Positions 22,383 through 31,909 of a stretch of 64,000 bases of DNA are shown piece by piece. The translations under genes and the position numbers were made by a program. The notes under the pieces were generated by a model. The model did not search any database. It saw nothing but the letters and a program-made list of their open reading frames with translations, and was not told the origin of the DNA. Each line of letters begins with the position of its first letter. Position 1 is the stretch's first letter. This DNA is from Psilocybe azurescens. Taxonomy: Eukaryota; Basidiomycota; Agaricomycetes; Agaricales; Agrocybaceae. The DNA lies in NCBI GenBank assembly GCA_023853785.1, contig JAJIRX010000030.1:1-64000 (forward strand), read 5' to 3'.

Positions 22383-23181
22383 CACTGCTGGCGCCGACCA
22401 GTGTAAGTAAAACTTACAGCGAATTAAATACAGAACTTATGTAAGAATTGCTGTAAGTATGACATACAGCACTTCTGTTTGAAAATAATACAGATAACAA
22501 ACAGATATTCTGTTCAGTGGCTGTAAGTTAAACAAACAGTATTTCTGTTTCTAAGCTGTAAGTCAATATACACCCGAATAAAGAGAATTTCTATTCTTTG
22601 TCTGTTAGTTAAATATACAGAATAGCTGTGTAATGGCTGTATGTAATGGCTGTATGTTATACAAACACAAGTTCTGTAAAGAAAACTTACAGTAAAAGTA
22701 CAGAATTTCTGTTTGTTTTACTTATGGAATTTATGTATATAATTGCTGTATGTAAAACTTACACCAAAATATACAGTATTCATACACAGTATTCATACAC
22801 AGTATTCTATGAATACTGTATATTTTGGTGTAAGTTTACATACAGCAATTATATACATAAATTCCATAAGTAAAACAAACAGAAATTCTACCTTGACTGT
22901 AAGTTTTCTTTACAGAACTTGTGTTTGTATAACATACAGCTATTCTGTATATTTAACAAACAGACAAAGAATAGAAATTTTCTTTATTCGGTGTATTATT
23001 GACTTACAGCTTAGAAACAGAAATACTGTTTGTTTAACTTACAGCCACTGAACAGAATATCTGTTTGTTATCTGTATTATTTTCAAACAGAAGTGCTATA
23101 TGTCATACTTACAGCAATTCTTACATAAGTTCTGTATTTAATTCAGCTGTGTTTTACTTACACTGGTTGGTGCCAGCAGTG
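22383..23181. mobile_element. CACTA-like foldback element (799 bp), nearly one long palindrome
   Basis: It begins CACTGCTGG and ends CCAGCAGTG, with TTT directly repeated on both sides (22380-22382 and 23182-23184). Copy B at about 42832-42840 lacks it and keeps a single TTT. The two halves are inverted copies of each other almost to the centre near 22800. Inside are many CTGTAAGT / ACTTACAG motifs, a subterminal repeat pattern. CACTG termini and a 3-bp target duplication fit the CACTA/EnSpm class. No protein is encoded. Confidence 0.8.
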
Positions 23182-23238
23182 TTTCTTTCCTTTCAGCCAG
23201 CACTGCAGCAATCATCAAACCCCAATCACCACAGCCCA

Positions 23239-24139
23239 ATGATCCAACTCATCGACCTACCCCTTGAGCTGCTCATCTACACATTCGCATCGCTCTCCCC
23301 CGTTGACCTCCTCTCCTCCCGGCTCACATGCAAGTTCCTCAACTCTATCGTGCACAACTCGCTCGTGCTCCAGTACGGTGCCGCGCTCTCCAACGCAGAG
23401 GCCGAAGACAACCCGTGCGCCACCATCCCGCTCTCCGAGAAGCTCAAGGCCCTCGGCTGCCCACACTGGACAATGCGTGTACCGGTCTCCGGGGACCAGT
23501 CCAGCGTGTACGATCTGACAGGGGGCATGTACCTGCTGAGCAACTCGCACCACAGGGAGCTGATGTACCTGAAGCTGCCGAGCAGCGAGGATGAGGCGCA
23601 GGCAGTCCAGTGGCGCACAGTCATGCTGAAGAAGACGATCATCGATATTGGGCTGTGTCTCTTTGAGCATGATCTGCTCATCGTCGTCAGCACATACGCA
23701 TCTCGTCTATGTTCTGTTCTTTCATGCGCGTGCTCTTACTGACTGGCTTGGGACACCTCTACTGAACGCCGAGCAGACTGTCCACGCCAGGCCACCCGAT
23801 GTTCGACATTGAGATGCAATATATCCAGTTCTCGACCGGCCTCCCGCACCCCATGGCCTCCGCCCCCCAACTGCATGTCATGTCCTCACAGTGGGAGAGG
23901 CCAGCAGTTGCCATCGAGATTGTCAGCAACCACCTTATCCTCATCTTGACATTCCTCAGTTGCAGCCGCCCCGATGATAGAGTGTTTATATACGAGTGGC
24001 AGACAAATGTGCTCAAAGTGGTGCGTTTGTTTCTTCTTCTTTTATTCTTCTTTGGTTATATCGAAATGGAGATGGAGGTGTCGTCGTGCGTCCCATTCTC
24101 GCCACTCCCTCTTTTTCTTTCTTGTCTACATCGAAAACG
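23239..24139 (+). pseudogene. F-box gene copy A, 5' part (continues beyond the transposon nest)
   Basis: Starts at ATG 23239 with an F-box (LPLELLIYTFASLSPVDLLS) and a long first exon that is open for about 160 codons. In copy B intron 1 has donor GTACGC and an acceptor ending TACAG; in copy A the donor is ATACGC and the acceptor region reads TACTG, so both splice sites are lost. Exon 2 (about 23770-24020) follows. The second intron then holds the 10.1-kb transposon nest. Copy B at 42892 is the better-preserved homolog. The F-box suggests a substrate adaptor for SCF ubiquitin ligase in copy B; copy A is dead. Confidence 0.8.
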
Positions 24140-24236
24140 TAAGATATGGGCAATCCATAGTCATCTTATGTCACATGACAAGTATGATGAATCAACCATG
24201 GGCGGCATTTGGGGTTGACTGCCTCGTTTTTGTGAC

Positions 24237-25196
24237 GTTGTAACCAGGCTTTAAGGGAGTGGAATGTGACTGTTCAATTGGGTTGTAGTCAGGAGAATAG
24301 GGCGGAAGGTGGATAAGTTTGGCACCTAGATAAAGCATAAGCTTTCAATTTGGTCAACAAAGAAAAAAACAAGTAGGACAGACCACAATCATGCACAATC
24401 AGCCTCTCAATGTCTTCGTCATGGTGGATAGTGCAGTTATCGAGGATGACAACACTATTTGGACCAGGGTATGGATTGAGTTTTGGGGCCTTGGGTCAAT
24501 ATGATAAAGTGGTGGAAAAAGCGAAGGAGGGAAAGACATACAAGTTGTTCATTGAGAAATGTAAGGAACCTTTCTTTGTTGACCGATCCTTCAAAGATGT
24601 CAAGAGCAATGTAGCTGTCGCATGTGAGGGCAGGGAGCACAGAGTAACACTGTCCACAGACAAAAACTCCCTATCGAACACAACCTTGTCCAACTTGAGC
24701 CCAGCCCATCTGTCGTTGATTGGTGCGGTTGTCAACACTGGATTCATCAAGCCATACAATATAGTCTGCTGGAATCTCGGCATAGGCAGCTTGCCAAGTA
24801 GAACGAAGAAGCTCATTGCTCTCTGCTGCAGCTGGTGATACTTGTTTGCTAGAAAGTGCCAGTTTAAGCAGTGTGCACGAGATGGTGGAAAGAGAGACAT
24901 CAATGTTGTGGTACTGAACGAGCCTGTCATACACTTCATCAAGGTATATAACAGGATTAGCCTCAATAAGTGAGGAAATGTAATTGACATCCCCCATTTC
25001 CAGAGCACGCCGTTGTCCTTGTGGTTGTGCCTGTGGATTGTAAACCACACCATACTCAATGCTCCAGGCGCAAAACCTCTCGGACAGTACGTTCGCAGCA
25101 ACCAGCAAGCTCAGCTATCTCTTTGTTGGACTTCTTGAGGTCCTTGCTCTGTACAACCATCAGCTGGCGGATTTCTTGTGAGAGATGAGGAGGCAT
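24237..25196 (-). pseudogene. IS630/Tc1-like transposase (basidiomycete type), frameshifted
   Basis: The start ATG is at 25196 (MPPHLSQEIRQLMVVQ), followed by a helix-turn-helix (KSNKEIAELAGCCERTVREV). After a frame change come YGVVYNPQAQPQGQRRALE and IVWLDESSVDNRTNQRQMGW (first catalytic Asp). After a second change, YSVLPALTCDSYIALDI, then VVILDNCTIHHDEDIE (second Asp) and PPYSPDYNPIEQ (final Glu). The DDE triad is thus present but spread over three frames. It would have moved the surrounding element by cut and paste at TA sites. Confidence 0.85.
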
Positions 25197-26022
25197 TGAT
25201 GAGCAAGATAAATAAGTAGGAGGATATCATCACGATACGGGCCAGCATCCGTCAAGCACTCATTTGGGATGGACTCTTGTCACATCAGCCTGCGTGCAAA
25301 GTTATACAAACAAGTTCCATGCGATTTCATTTGGCAGTTTCATATGCAAAGCACTGTAACTATAAATCTGGAACCTACAATAAATTTTAAATTTGATTTC
25401 TGAATTTTTGTAGGTTGTAGAATCTTTATACAGACATTCACTGCCCAATGAGGCACCATGTGATAGTAAGACAATTAAACTTGTTTCCATCTTCCTGAGA
25501 TGACAAGTGCACTTTCATCTCGGAATAAAGTGCATCAGAATTGTAGAAATAATGTATATTGACATATGTAACAATTTTGGGAAATTAATGGCTAATAATT
25601 TCAAACATCCAATGTTCTGTTTGAGATTTTGCCAATTTACAGGAACTTGAATTTTTGATGGACAACAAACAGTTTTGAAGCTATATTAAGGAGGTAAGGG
25701 CCTGTCTGGCTAGCAAGCTCCGTGGGGCCTAAGTGGCCAGGTCCCAGCTTTGATGGAGCTTGCATTTGGTTGGGGCGGATTCCCACGGCTTATGGGACGT
25801 GGTCACACTTGGTCACGTCAATTAGATTAGATTAGATAATGATAAATAGAACAAAGTTGACGATTTCCTGTTCTTTCTCATTGCTCCCACATTCAAAATG
25901 GCTTGAACAGATGCCTCTTGTGCTTGTAACATCATAAAGCACTATGCTACTCATAAAAACAAAAAAAAAAAGAGCTCTCAACATCGCCCTTTGCTGCATT
26001 TAGTGCTGCTCTAGCTTCTGCA

Positions 26023-27285
26023 GTGGCTGTGACTAATGCATCTCCTTTGCCCACTGTGGTACAGACCTCAATTTTGACTGGCCAAATGTGGCTAGAGGAG
26101 CTCTTTTGCTCACCTGTTTGGATGCATGAGCAACTTGGGCTATCAAGACATGTCTTCAAGGCTTTAGCAAAGGAATTGACTGCTCATGGACTCAAAAGCA
26201 GCAAATTCATTTCAGCCCATGAGCAGCTTGCTATTTTCTTGCACTTTGCACGGACTGGTGCTACCTCAAGAATGCTTCAGGAAAATTTCAACGGAGTGGT
26301 GATACCATTAGCAAGTGAGTCCTCATGGGAATTAATTGTGTTGACTATTGTTAACTTACAGACATACTATTTTGAAGATATATTCATTATGTTACCAATA
26401 TACTTGTTGGGCCATTCTACAAGAAATATGTCAAAGCTCTACCACCTGATCAAGTACCTGCCAAGATATGTGAAAATCCCAAATTTACACCATATTTTGA
26501 TCAATGTTGTGGAGCAATGGATGGATCACATTTTCATGGCTGGGTTCAGGAGGAGGCCACTGTTCGGTATCGCAATTGAAAGGGCTACATTTCCCAGAAT
26601 GTGCTAGCCGTTTGTGATTTTGATCTCAAATTCATATATCTGCTTAGTGGATGGGAAGGAAGTGCTGCTGATTCAAGAATTTTTGAATATGCACGCCAAA
26701 CAGATCTTGTGTTACCTCAAGGTTGTTTTTTTTCGCAGATGCAGGATTTCCCTCTGTGACATGTTATTAACACCTTATTGTGGAGTGCGATATCATCTAA
26801 AAGAGTGGGGACGTGGGAATCAGAAGTGAGTGATTTTATCATCTTATTATTTTCTGTTGTTTATATAAGTGTAGACCGCAGAATTATCAAAAACTATATA
26901 TCTCTGTCATTCATCTGCCCGAAATGTGGTTGAACACATTTTTGGAGTCTTCAAACATGAATTCTCACTAATGGAAGCAGCACCTGAATACTCCATGAAC
27001 ATGCAAGCAAAGTTTGTGCCAGCCACTGGTGCACTTCATAACTTCATCTTCACACACAATCCCAAGAGCAGATGGTCCATACCACTGGAATCATCTACAT
27101 CACAAAGCTCTATTTTATCTGAAACCACCGATGAAGCACTGGAGCCAAGAACTATTACAGAAGAAGAATTGGGTATTACTATTACTGTGGAAGAGCATGA
27201 AAGAGCAGGCAATAGACGGGATGCAATTGCAAAAAGAATGTGGATTGATTATCAAGAGGAATTACAAAGACATCAAGTACAGTAG
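26023..27285 (+). pseudogene. PIF/Harbinger transposase (HARBI1-like)
   Basis: Reading in order across frames: a head with MWLEELFCSPVWMHEQLGLS and FLHFARTGATSRMLQENF; an intron-like gap (about 26313-26362); then CCGAMDGSHFHGW (first Asp), KGYISQNVLAVCDFDLKFIY, a LADAGFP-like piece with ADAGFPS (second Asp), TPYCGVRYHLKEWGRGNQ and RNVVEHIFGVFKHEF (final Glu). It ends in a 120-residue open exon (26926-27285). A TGA stands where Arg is expected before KGYISQ. The DDE_Tnp_4-type nuclease fold is clear. The frame is broken at several points, so it is probably inactive. Confidence 0.85.
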
Positions 27286-27349
27286 GGGTATACTAAGGGT
27301 GTTATTTGTATGAGTGGGGGTTGGTAAAAAAGAGCAGAATTAAAAAGAA

Positions 27350-28049
27350 AAGAAATTAAGTTTATGAATTAAAGCTAGACAGAGAGTTACAAATGAATTG
27401 AACACGGCCCTCTTTATGAGGAATATCAGCATATGTATCTGCAAAAGATACATCCTTTGCAAATAAAACCATAATGTCAGATTCTTCATGTTCGGAATAT
27501 TCACCATCTTCAAAACAAGCTTGATAGCCTTCCTGCGATGCTGAGGAGTAGGCATACCCATGTTCATGCTCTTTGAAAGAACAGAAAGAGCATTTGCAAC
27601 ATCTGATATGGAATCTGCTTGAGTGGCATTATGGCAACGTGCTTTTTTTGGTTGATGCAGACTGGGCTGGAGATGATAAATCATCATCAGAATCTGCCCA
27701 AACACACTTGTGGCTGGGTGGGACCAAGGAAGGCTGTATCACAACTCAACTTGTAAGCATTATATATAATAATAAAATGTTAATTAAAATACCTCAGGCA
27801 CATTCTCAGAGCTGATATCTATGCTGGTGTCAGAGCCTGTCTCTGCCAATGTTTGGGGCTCAGAGTGATTGTCCACAAAGGATCATCATCACAGTCACTA
27901 ATGACTTTGATAGTCTGAGCAGGTGGTGGTAGTGCTTGGCCAGGATGGAAGGCCCCAGCACCAGTAGCCACAATACCATTGACAAGATACTGAACATCCT
28001 CATAGAGCACAAAAGGAGTAGTCCTCCAATGCTCAGCACCCGGATGTGC
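27350..28049 (-). pseudogene. Harbinger second protein (SANT/Myb-like), truncated 5'
   Basis: The minus strand gives HWRTTPFVLYEDVQYLVNG and GAFHPGQALPPPAQTIKVIS, an intron-like gap, DSISDVANALSVLSKSM, and a shifted tail with YADIPHKEGRVQFICNSL. Fungal Harbinger elements usually carry such a DNA-binding partner opposite the transposase, ending in a VADTY-like tail. The 5' end is cut by element 3. Confidence 0.6.
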
Positions 28050-28311
28050 CTTTCAAAGAGGGCTTTTGTGTCCCCACATATTCCGGCCGGAGTCCGCCCG
28101 GAGTCCGCTGCGGAATGAGAGCAAAAATATGGCACAAGGCCCTGCTATTTTATTTAATATCAATTCCGGCGGAATGGCGGATTCCGCAGCGGAATTGAAC
28201 GGAATCCGTTTACAAAACGGAATACCCCGAACGGAACCATAAACGGACTTGAAAATTTGATATTATTCTCGGCAATTCTCGGCAACGGGAACAATGTCAC
28301 GTGCGTGACTT

Positions 28312-29370
28312 TTGGTTGCCACGTTGGTCTGTTGGTTACTCCAACCACCCCACCTCTTCCTGCGACCACCACCACCCCGCTGCCGCCATCGTGCGTTGCC
28401 CTCACCACCTCGCTGTTGTCGGTCGGAGCCAGGCACTCGCCAACCCGACCCGACATGCATCGCGGCACCACTGACCGATGACGGGTCCGTGTACGATGAC
28501 GACGACTCCGGACACGCATACACGGTACGACAGCGATGACGACGGCTCCGTATACGATGACAACGACACCGGACCGAGAGGGAACGAGGTGGAATGAGGG
28601 GAGGGATGCGAGCAGGTAACGAGGCAACATGAACACGGCCACGACACCAGGTAAGTCACGAACCCCACCCACCGCTGCCACTAACCCTCCCCCCTCTTTC
28701 TCATATAGACCAAAGGCGTACGCGTCACGTACCGCACGTACGCGACACACGCAACGTGTACGGTACCGACAACGGTACATATGAAAGCGGACACGACACG
28801 TAGGGACGACGACAACGACACGCAGGACGTGTACCACAACACGTATCGACACGCACAGCGGCCATGAAGACAACACGCAGGACGCGTACCGTGACACATA
28901 CGACACGCACGGCGGCCACGAAGACAACACGCAGGACCCGTACCGCGACACGTGACGACACGCACGGCGGCCACGAAGATGACATGCACGGTGGCCACGA
29001 CGGCGACACACCACGACACCGAGTACGACACCCACATACGGCACCCACGATGGCCGCAAAGACAACGACAACGACATGTACAACACCGAGTACGACGGCC
29101 ACGCATGACAGCCACGCATGACAGCCACGACGGACACAACAGCCGCAAGGACGACGACACGTACGGCAGATGCGTACGCCCACCACGACAATGGTATGTA
29201 TGACCGACACAACCACCCATCCACCACTTTTTTATTTTATTTTATTTTATTTTTTTCACTTTTTTCTTTTGTTCTCTCATTTAACCCAAGTATATACCCT
29301 CCCGCCCATCTTTTTACTCTGTTATGTTTTTATTTTAATTTTATTTTGTTACAGTGGACTTTGTATGTAG
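28312..29370 (+). pseudogene. Low-complexity accessory gene of element 3, start codon lost
   Basis: Homologous to the gene in element 2 from the head (CCACCCCACCTCTTCCT context) through the GTAAGT intron (28651-28708) and the final exon ending TATGTAGATAATAATG. Where elements 1 and 2 have ATGCCACG, this copy has TTGCCACG. The repeat body is rich in CACGACGG and ACGACA units instead of CAA units, and unlike most transposon DNA here it is CpG-rich. The protein product is doubtful. Confidence 0.45.
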
Positions 29371-29439
29371 ATAATAATGTAGTATATAGTTATTAATATA
29401 TTATATTACACTCATGAAAACTCTAAGATTGATAGATTG

Positions 29440-29545
29440 AAATATTCTAGTTGGAATCCAACTGGATTCTGTTCTATTCAAAGTTAAAGTTGGCACTCCA
29501 ATTGGAGTCCACCTGGACTCTATCAGCTCTTCCACCATAGGTCCC
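29440..29545. repeat. Internal palindromes of element 3
   Basis: TGGAATCCAACTGGATTC and GGAGTCCACCTGGACTC palindromes stand where the right subterminal array of a small element such as element 2 would be. They are followed directly by the KDZ transposase fragment rather than a terminal repeat. Confidence 0.6.
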
Positions 29546-29639
29546 AATCATGGTATTTATTATTATTATTGCTATTATTATCATGTATTTAGTTCCTTAA
29601 ATAATATAGATGCATGGACAAAATTTAATAGGTCTGAAT

Positions 29640-30165
29640 CCACAACTAATATATTAAAGTTTTTGCAGTCTGTTTATAAGACAAAAGAATCTTGTCCTGA
29701 ATACATATGTATTGACAAAGGATGTCAAGTGTTGCAAACAGCTGTTACCAATGGAAGTTGGGATGCTATATGGAAAAAACATCAAGATTTATTGTGGACA
29801 CTTACCATTATATTAATCACCAAGCCAATGATTATCTTTGTTGAAAGTACTGCAATCCTTCTCTAGGTGATGGTTCAGCTCCAAATCTTGTAATTATTGC
29901 ATATGATGATAATGGCAATGCATATGCCCAGAAAACCTTTAATACACAAGTGTGTGAACAATTAAATGCATGGCTGGGTGGTTTTGAATCTATACTTAAA
30001 TGTATGACACCTGGCAATTTCAACTGGTTTCTATACACAATACTATTTTACCACACAAAATATGTCATTGCAAAAAGAAAAGAAAGGCAGAGTCTTCAGA
30101 TAGTGATGATGAAAATGAAGAATTAGGATTGGATGAAGAGACTAGTGATTCTGACTCAGACTAAA
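29640..30165 (+). pseudogene. KDZ transposase, C-terminal fragment
   Basis: Closely related to the 1-400 region on the opposite strand. It has YICIDKGCQVLQTAVTNGSW, an INHQANDYLC-like piece with CNPS, a SAPNLVIIAYDDNG-like stretch, and then CEQLNAWLGGFESILK and MTPGNFNWFLYTILFYHT, ending in an acidic Asp/Glu/Ser tail and TAA. The N-terminal cysteine clusters are absent. It is broken by one frame change near 29790-29870. It supplies the protein end that runs off the window in element 1. Confidence 0.75.
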
Positions 30166-30189
30166 TTGAATACAAGTGTGTAAAAAAAC

Positions 30190-30365
30190 AAGTTAATACA
30201 CATAGTAGATTATATAAGCAATGTACAGTAGGTGTATGATACAAGGTAGATTACATAAGCAGTGTATAGTAGGTGTATGATACAGGGTAGATTATATAAG
30301 CAGTGTACAGTAGGTGTATGATATAAGGATTATATAAGCAGTGTATAGTAGATGTATGATATTAG
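30190..30365. repeat. Tandem repeat, about 43-bp unit, four copies
   Basis: The unit contains TATATAAGCAGTGTACAGTA and GGTGTATGATA. Four imperfect copies lie directly after the KDZ fragment, probably part of the subterminal region of that element. Confidence 0.75.
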
Positions 30366-30477
30366 TGGTAACTGTGTAAATCTATTTTTATATTCAGCCT
30401 AAAGGTGTGGGAAATTGTTTTTACTCAGCTTCAAGCCATGGGAATTTCACTTTATTACTGTATTGGCTATAAATAAC

Positions 30478-30605
30478 TCTATTCCCCATCATTCCCCATC
30501 ATTCCCCTCCATTCCCTCTCCAATTCCTTCATTCCCTCTTCAATCCCCTCTATTCCCTCTATTCCCTCTATTCCCTTCACTCCTTTCTCAATCCCTCCAG
30601 TCCTA
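30478..30605. repeat. Pyrimidine-rich ATTCCC repeat next to element 3 right end
   Basis: About a dozen ATTCCCC / ATTCCCTCT units in the last 130 bases before the terminal repeat, which itself contains ATTCCC. These look like half-sites of the TGGANTCCA arrays found in the other ends. Confidence 0.6.
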
Positions 30606-30699
30606 GGGAATATGTGGGGAGTGAGAAGTACTGGGGTCAAAGGACACTTCTAGAGGGTTTGCCATGTCTCTTAACTGGGGATAACATGCGAGCAGCGAG

Positions 30700-31143
30700 T
30701 AGATCTTGAGAAGGGGCACTGGGCAGACGAAAGGGAAAAAAGAGAGTAGAAAGGATGCAAAAGAGGCCTGGAAAGTGGCAAAGGAGGAGTGGCAGCAAGC
30801 TGAGAACAAGCGCAAAGCATGCAAGGAGCATGAGACAGCAAAGTACAAGAAAGCATTGGCAGCATGGAAAGCTGCCAATGTGAATACGAAGGCGCTGACA
30901 AGGGCATGGACAAGGGCATGGGCATGGTGGAGGTGGTGCAACTGGGACTAAAAAGCCCATTATAGCTGCTATTCCAAAACGGGTTCCTCCACCATTGTTG
31001 AAGGATTTCCTTGCTGGCCAAAGTGTTCAAGTGCCTGGTGAGGAGGAGGATGGTGAGGAAGACAACAAGGAAGATGTGGAAGAGCCCTCTGAAAGCGGTG
31101 GCAGCGGCAGCAACAACAGCAACAACAACGATGACAGCAAGTG
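30700..31143 (+). pseudogene. Lys/Trp-rich accessory protein upstream of DDE transposase
   Basis: The plus strand encodes a Lys-rich stretch (SRKDAKEAWKVAKEEWQQAE, then YKKALAAWKAAN), then after a frame change VPPPLLKDFLAGQSVQVPG and an acidic Gly/Ser/Asn tail ending in TGA at 31141-31143. Position and composition suggest the DNA-binding partner or N-terminal part of the transposase at 31.9-33.97 kb. No specific domain can be named. Confidence 0.4.
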
Positions 31144-31909
31144 ACTCATCTTATTGCTGCTTATCACAGCTGTGACGTGTGATGCCAGACTTTGCGTGGG
31201 TATCTTATTCACTGTATATGGTTATTTCTGGTTCCTAACATTGATTTCGGTGTAGCAACCCCACTTCTCATTGATTTTGGCTGTTCTTTTTTCTTTTACT
31301 TATATTGATGATACCCACCCTACTGTACTTGTCATGTTTGTAGAGTCTACATATTTAGATGTATAAAATCTGTGCCATCTTCAGTGTATCGTTTGCCGGT
31401 GAATGACTGTATCTATAGTAATGCAATTTCTATCTTGATTTAAAGGTGTTGAGTGAAGAAAAATTGTTGCAAACATGTGATCTAATTCAAGAAAGCAAAT
31501 CACCAGCACCCAGTTGTGTTGATGTGCAGCCCTAAAAAATATTACCCTTCAATGCCTGGCCCAAAATCAAAGAGAAAGCTGTCACAGGTCATGAACCTAG
31601 GAAAATGGGGAGTAAAGAAAAGGAAGGTGGAAGACAATACAACGTCAGAGAAGGAGAATGTATAAATTTGCAGTTCACTCAAGGTTTTGGGCACACTCAC
31701 AATTTCTTCAGGATGGACTGGACTGTCCAAGTGATCAAGGATCTACAAAATTAAGAGCCTCTTCAATATTCAGCACTCTGGGCTCAATATTCCAGCAGTC
31801 AAGAACAAACTCACCAGTGAAAAATCCAAGGCCTCTTACCTGGTTGGTCAATGTGGACATTTGCAACAGGTCTCTTTGTTCTATGGATAAATCTACCAAG
31901 TCAGGACTT

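Larger units (their letters stand above)
21526..24139. repeat. Segmental duplication, copy A (lactonohydrolase fragment plus F-box gene)
   Basis: Starting at GATCCTAACGTATA, this region matches 42054-43830 over the lactonohydrolase remnant, the intergenic part and the first exons of the F-box gene. Copy A keeps about 90 bases of the lactonohydrolase end that copy B lacks, but carries the extra 799-bp foldback element at 22383-23181. Homology resumes at 34237-34296 and 35518-35930 after the insertions. Confidence 0.85.
25698..28049 (+). mobile_element. PIF/Harbinger element, right end lost at the KDZ-family insertion
   Basis: The left terminus GGGCCTGTCTGGCTAGC is preceded by TAA, the usual 3-bp target of PIF/Harbinger. 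It holds a transposase on the plus strand and a second, SANT/Myb-like gene on the minus strand. The second gene is cut near 28050, where element 3 begins, and no matching right terminus is found after 30.6 kb. Confidence 0.8.
28058..30634 (+). mobile_element. KDZ-family element 3 (hybrid of a small element and a KDZ transposase tail)
   Basis: The left end reads GAGGGCTTTTGTGTCCCC then ACATATTCC; the right end inverted reads CTTCTCACTCCCC then ACATATTCCC. Both match elements 1 and 2. The first 1.5 kb mirrors element 2: palindromes, low-complexity gene with intron, and palindromes again at 29450-29540. It lacks the right terminus there. Then follow a C-terminal KDZ transposase fragment, tandem repeats and the right end. 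Flanks CTTTCAAA and GGTCAAAG agree only in part, consistent with a fusion of two copies or with decay. Confidence 0.65.

Noticed and set aside
28160..29227. A 355-codon minus-strand frame
   Set aside because: Cys/Val/Arg-rich antisense of the element 3 accessory gene, whose plus strand has consensus intron borders shared with element 2.
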